A stretch of DNA of 6,075 bases from Treponema sp. (GTDB taxonomy: Bacteria > Spirochaetota > Spirochaetia > Treponematales > Breznakiellaceae): positions 1 through 6,075 of the forward strand of contig JAIRUO010000126.1 in the NCBI GenBank assembly GCA_031254385.1, in the 5' to 3' direction. The notes under the pieces were generated by a model, which did not search any database, was not told the origin of the DNA, and was given only the letters and a program-made list of their open reading frames with translations. A program made the translations under genes and the position numbers. Shown here in pieces: positions 4,948 to 6,075 of this stretch. How positions within the stretch are numbered: the stretch's first letter is position 1; each line of letters starts with the position of its first letter.

Positions 4948-5493
4948 CTATATTACCGAATTATACAATTCTTTCAACCTGTTACGCAAATACTTAACCG
5001 CGTAATGTTTGCGTGAAAGGACTGTGTTGAGCGGAGTTTTGGTTTTCTCCGCAATTTCCTTTACGGAAAAATCAAGCAATTCAGTCATTTCAAAAACTTC
5101 GCGCTGTTCTTTGGGCAATTCGGCAAGAGCTGTTTGTATTTCTTCAAGAAACAGAGCGCGAAACATTTCAGTTTCAGGCGTTGATTCTTCACCGTAAATT
5201 ATATCCTCTATTTCATCAACAATGTAGTCATCTTCGTCTTCGTTGTAATGCGCGGGAAGCGGCTTGTCTTTCTTTTTCTTTTGATGATCGATTATTCTGT
5301 TACGTGCAACTTTATACAGCCATGCCGCCGTGTTTTCTATGGGATTGATGATACTGTTTACATTCGAGTATTGATAAAATACATCTTGTAAAATATCTTC
5401 CGCGTCTTCTAAGCGGCGGACACGGGAGCGGATGAATTTCAACAACCGCTCCCGATATCCCGAAAAAACTTCCGCAACAAATTTCTTTGGCAT
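4948..5493 (-). CDS. ECF-type RNA polymerase sigma factor
   Basis: This alternative sigma factor of the extracytoplasmic-function class would redirect RNA polymerase to a small regulon. The 181-residue length is typical. Region 2 spans about residues 8-75, with EDAEDILQDVFYQY (29-42) in region 2.2 and the TAAWLYKVARNRIIDHQKKKK stretch (55-75) in 2.3-2.4. Region 4 spans about 122-178, with LPKEQREVFEMTEL (126-139) and a helix-turn-helix in FSVKEIAEKTKTPLNTVLSR (142-161). The linker between them (85-109) is strikingly acidic. The start at 5493 has a GGAAG ribosome binding site (5496-5500). The gene lies 15 nt after an ABC-2 permease gene, so it is probably co-transcribed with it. No anti-sigma gene is next to it on the visible side, where it is the last gene before a convergent operon. 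Its target promoters cannot be deduced here. Confidence 0.9.
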   Translation of the reverse strand: MPKKFVAEVFSGYRERLLKFIRSRVRRLEDAEDILQDVFYQYSNVNSIINPIENTAAWLYKVARNRIIDHQKKKKDKPLPAHYNEDEDDYIVDEIEDIIYGEESTPETEMFRALFLEEIQTALAELPKEQREVFEMTELLDFSVKEIAEKTKTPLNTVLSRKHYAVKYLRNRLKELYNSVI

Positions 5494-5508
5494 TACTTCC
5501 TTATTATT

Positions 5509-6075
5509 TTACCTGTTTTTTTCCGCACGTACAAACCCTGCCGTTCCCGCAATGAGAAAGAGAGCGGTAAAAGCGATGATAATAACCAGATTAACAAACG
5601 GCGCGTGCAGAGTTGGGACTGCAGCGGCGCTTCCTATCTGATAAAATATCCCGCGCATGAAATCAACGCAATAGGTCATGGGCAGAAGGCGGCTTACAAT
5701 CGCCATGATACCGGTTGAGTGGTTTACCGGAATGAGCGCGCCGGATAAGAACGTCTGCACCATGACAGACAGCATAATAACTATACCGGCTGTCGCGGGT
5801 TTCTCAATGAAACCTATGCACATAACGCCGAGCGCGCCTGCCGCAAGGCAAATCAGCGGAGAGAAAGCGAGCAGGACGAGAAACTGCGGAACGTCAAACC
5901 GCGCGCCTATAGCGTACCCAACGCCGATTGTAAAGAAAAAAACGATGTAACTCGCGACCGCCGAGCCGGCGATTTTTCCCAGAACAAGGGAGTAACGCGA
6001 CACCGGGCTTACGAGCATCTCCTGATTAAATTCGTTGTCCCGGTCTTCCACCAGCGACACAACGCCGTTCCCCAT
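5509..6075 (-). CDS. ABC-2 type transporter permease, C-terminal part (5' end outside window)
   Basis: This is the membrane component of an ABC exporter (drug, lipid or polymer type). Only 188 residues are visible, and the frame stays open at the window edge. The Met at the edge is probably internal, because these permeases usually have 150-200 more residues ahead of this point. The visible part starts with the family's cytoplasmic-loop motif (EDRDNEFNQEMLVSPVSRY, then LGK). Hydrophobic spans follow at about 30-58, 65-90, 94-117 and 160-184. The hallmark FLSGALIPV followed by LPMTYCVDFMRGI also fits. The partner ATPase is expected upstream, beyond 6075. Its stop codon lies 15 nt before the sigma gene, in one apparent operon. 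The substrate cannot be told from the sequence. Confidence 0.85.
   Translation of the reverse strand: MGNGVVSLVEDRDNEFNQEMLVSPVSRYSLVLGKIAGSAVASYIVFFFTIGVGYAIGARFDVPQFLVLLAFSPLICLAAGALGVMCIGFIEKPATAGIVIMLSVMVQTFLSGALIPVNHSTGIMAIVSRLLPMTYCVDFMRGIFYQIGSAAAVPTLHAPFVNLVIIIAFTALFLIAGTAGFVRAEKNR

Overview
The window holds a thiamine (thiamine pyrophosphate, TPP) ABC-import operon under a TPP riboswitch. It sits between an AT-rich, repeat-laden region with a tRNA-derived scar on the left and a convergent ECF sigma factor / ABC-2 permease operon on the right. The host is most likely a spirochaete of the Treponema group, possibly host-associated. This is an inference from the lipoprotein-type thiamine-binding protein with a relaxed lipobox, the mid-GC coding style and the palindrome-rich AT-rich intergenic DNA. 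Nothing in the window proves the taxonomy.

Layout. Bases 1-254 carry the 3' half of a tRNA (anticodon loop CTCGTAA to the discriminator base, 102-143) without its 5' half. Short direct and inverted repeats surround it. This looks like an attachment-site scar of a tRNA-targeting integrated element. Bases 255-890 contain no gene I can name. They hold a 20-codon ORF with a good ribosome binding site, copy A of a dispersed hairpin repeat (424-463), two long palindromes (548-579 and 605-643) and a decayed-looking open frame (up to 881). Bases 892-1042 are the control region of the thi operon: a strong promoter, a small leader hairpin and a TPP aptamer whose 3' arm contains the ribosome binding site.

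The operon runs thiB (1043-2065), thiP (2044-3693), thiQ (3686-4771), with start/stop overlaps of 22 and 8 nt. Together they encode a complete importer: a lipid-anchored substrate-binding protein, a fused two-domain permease and the ATPase. TPP sensed by the leader would shut off synthesis of its own importer.

The 176-bp gap between thiQ and the convergent sigma gene contains no gene. It holds a 91-bp inverted-repeat element (4789-4879), a GC-rich hairpin (4882-4903) and copy B of the dispersed hairpin repeat (4906-4945). Copies A and B are in direct orientation and bracket the whole thi locus. On the minus strand, the C-terminal part of an ABC-2 type permease (5509-6075, running off the window) is followed 15 nt later by an ECF sigma factor gene (4948-5493), probably in one operon.

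No CRISPR array, rRNA or intact tRNA was seen. The most unusual features are the compact riboswitch with an embedded ribosome binding site, the tRNA scar, and the paired hairpin repeats with a compensatory base-pair change flanking the operon.
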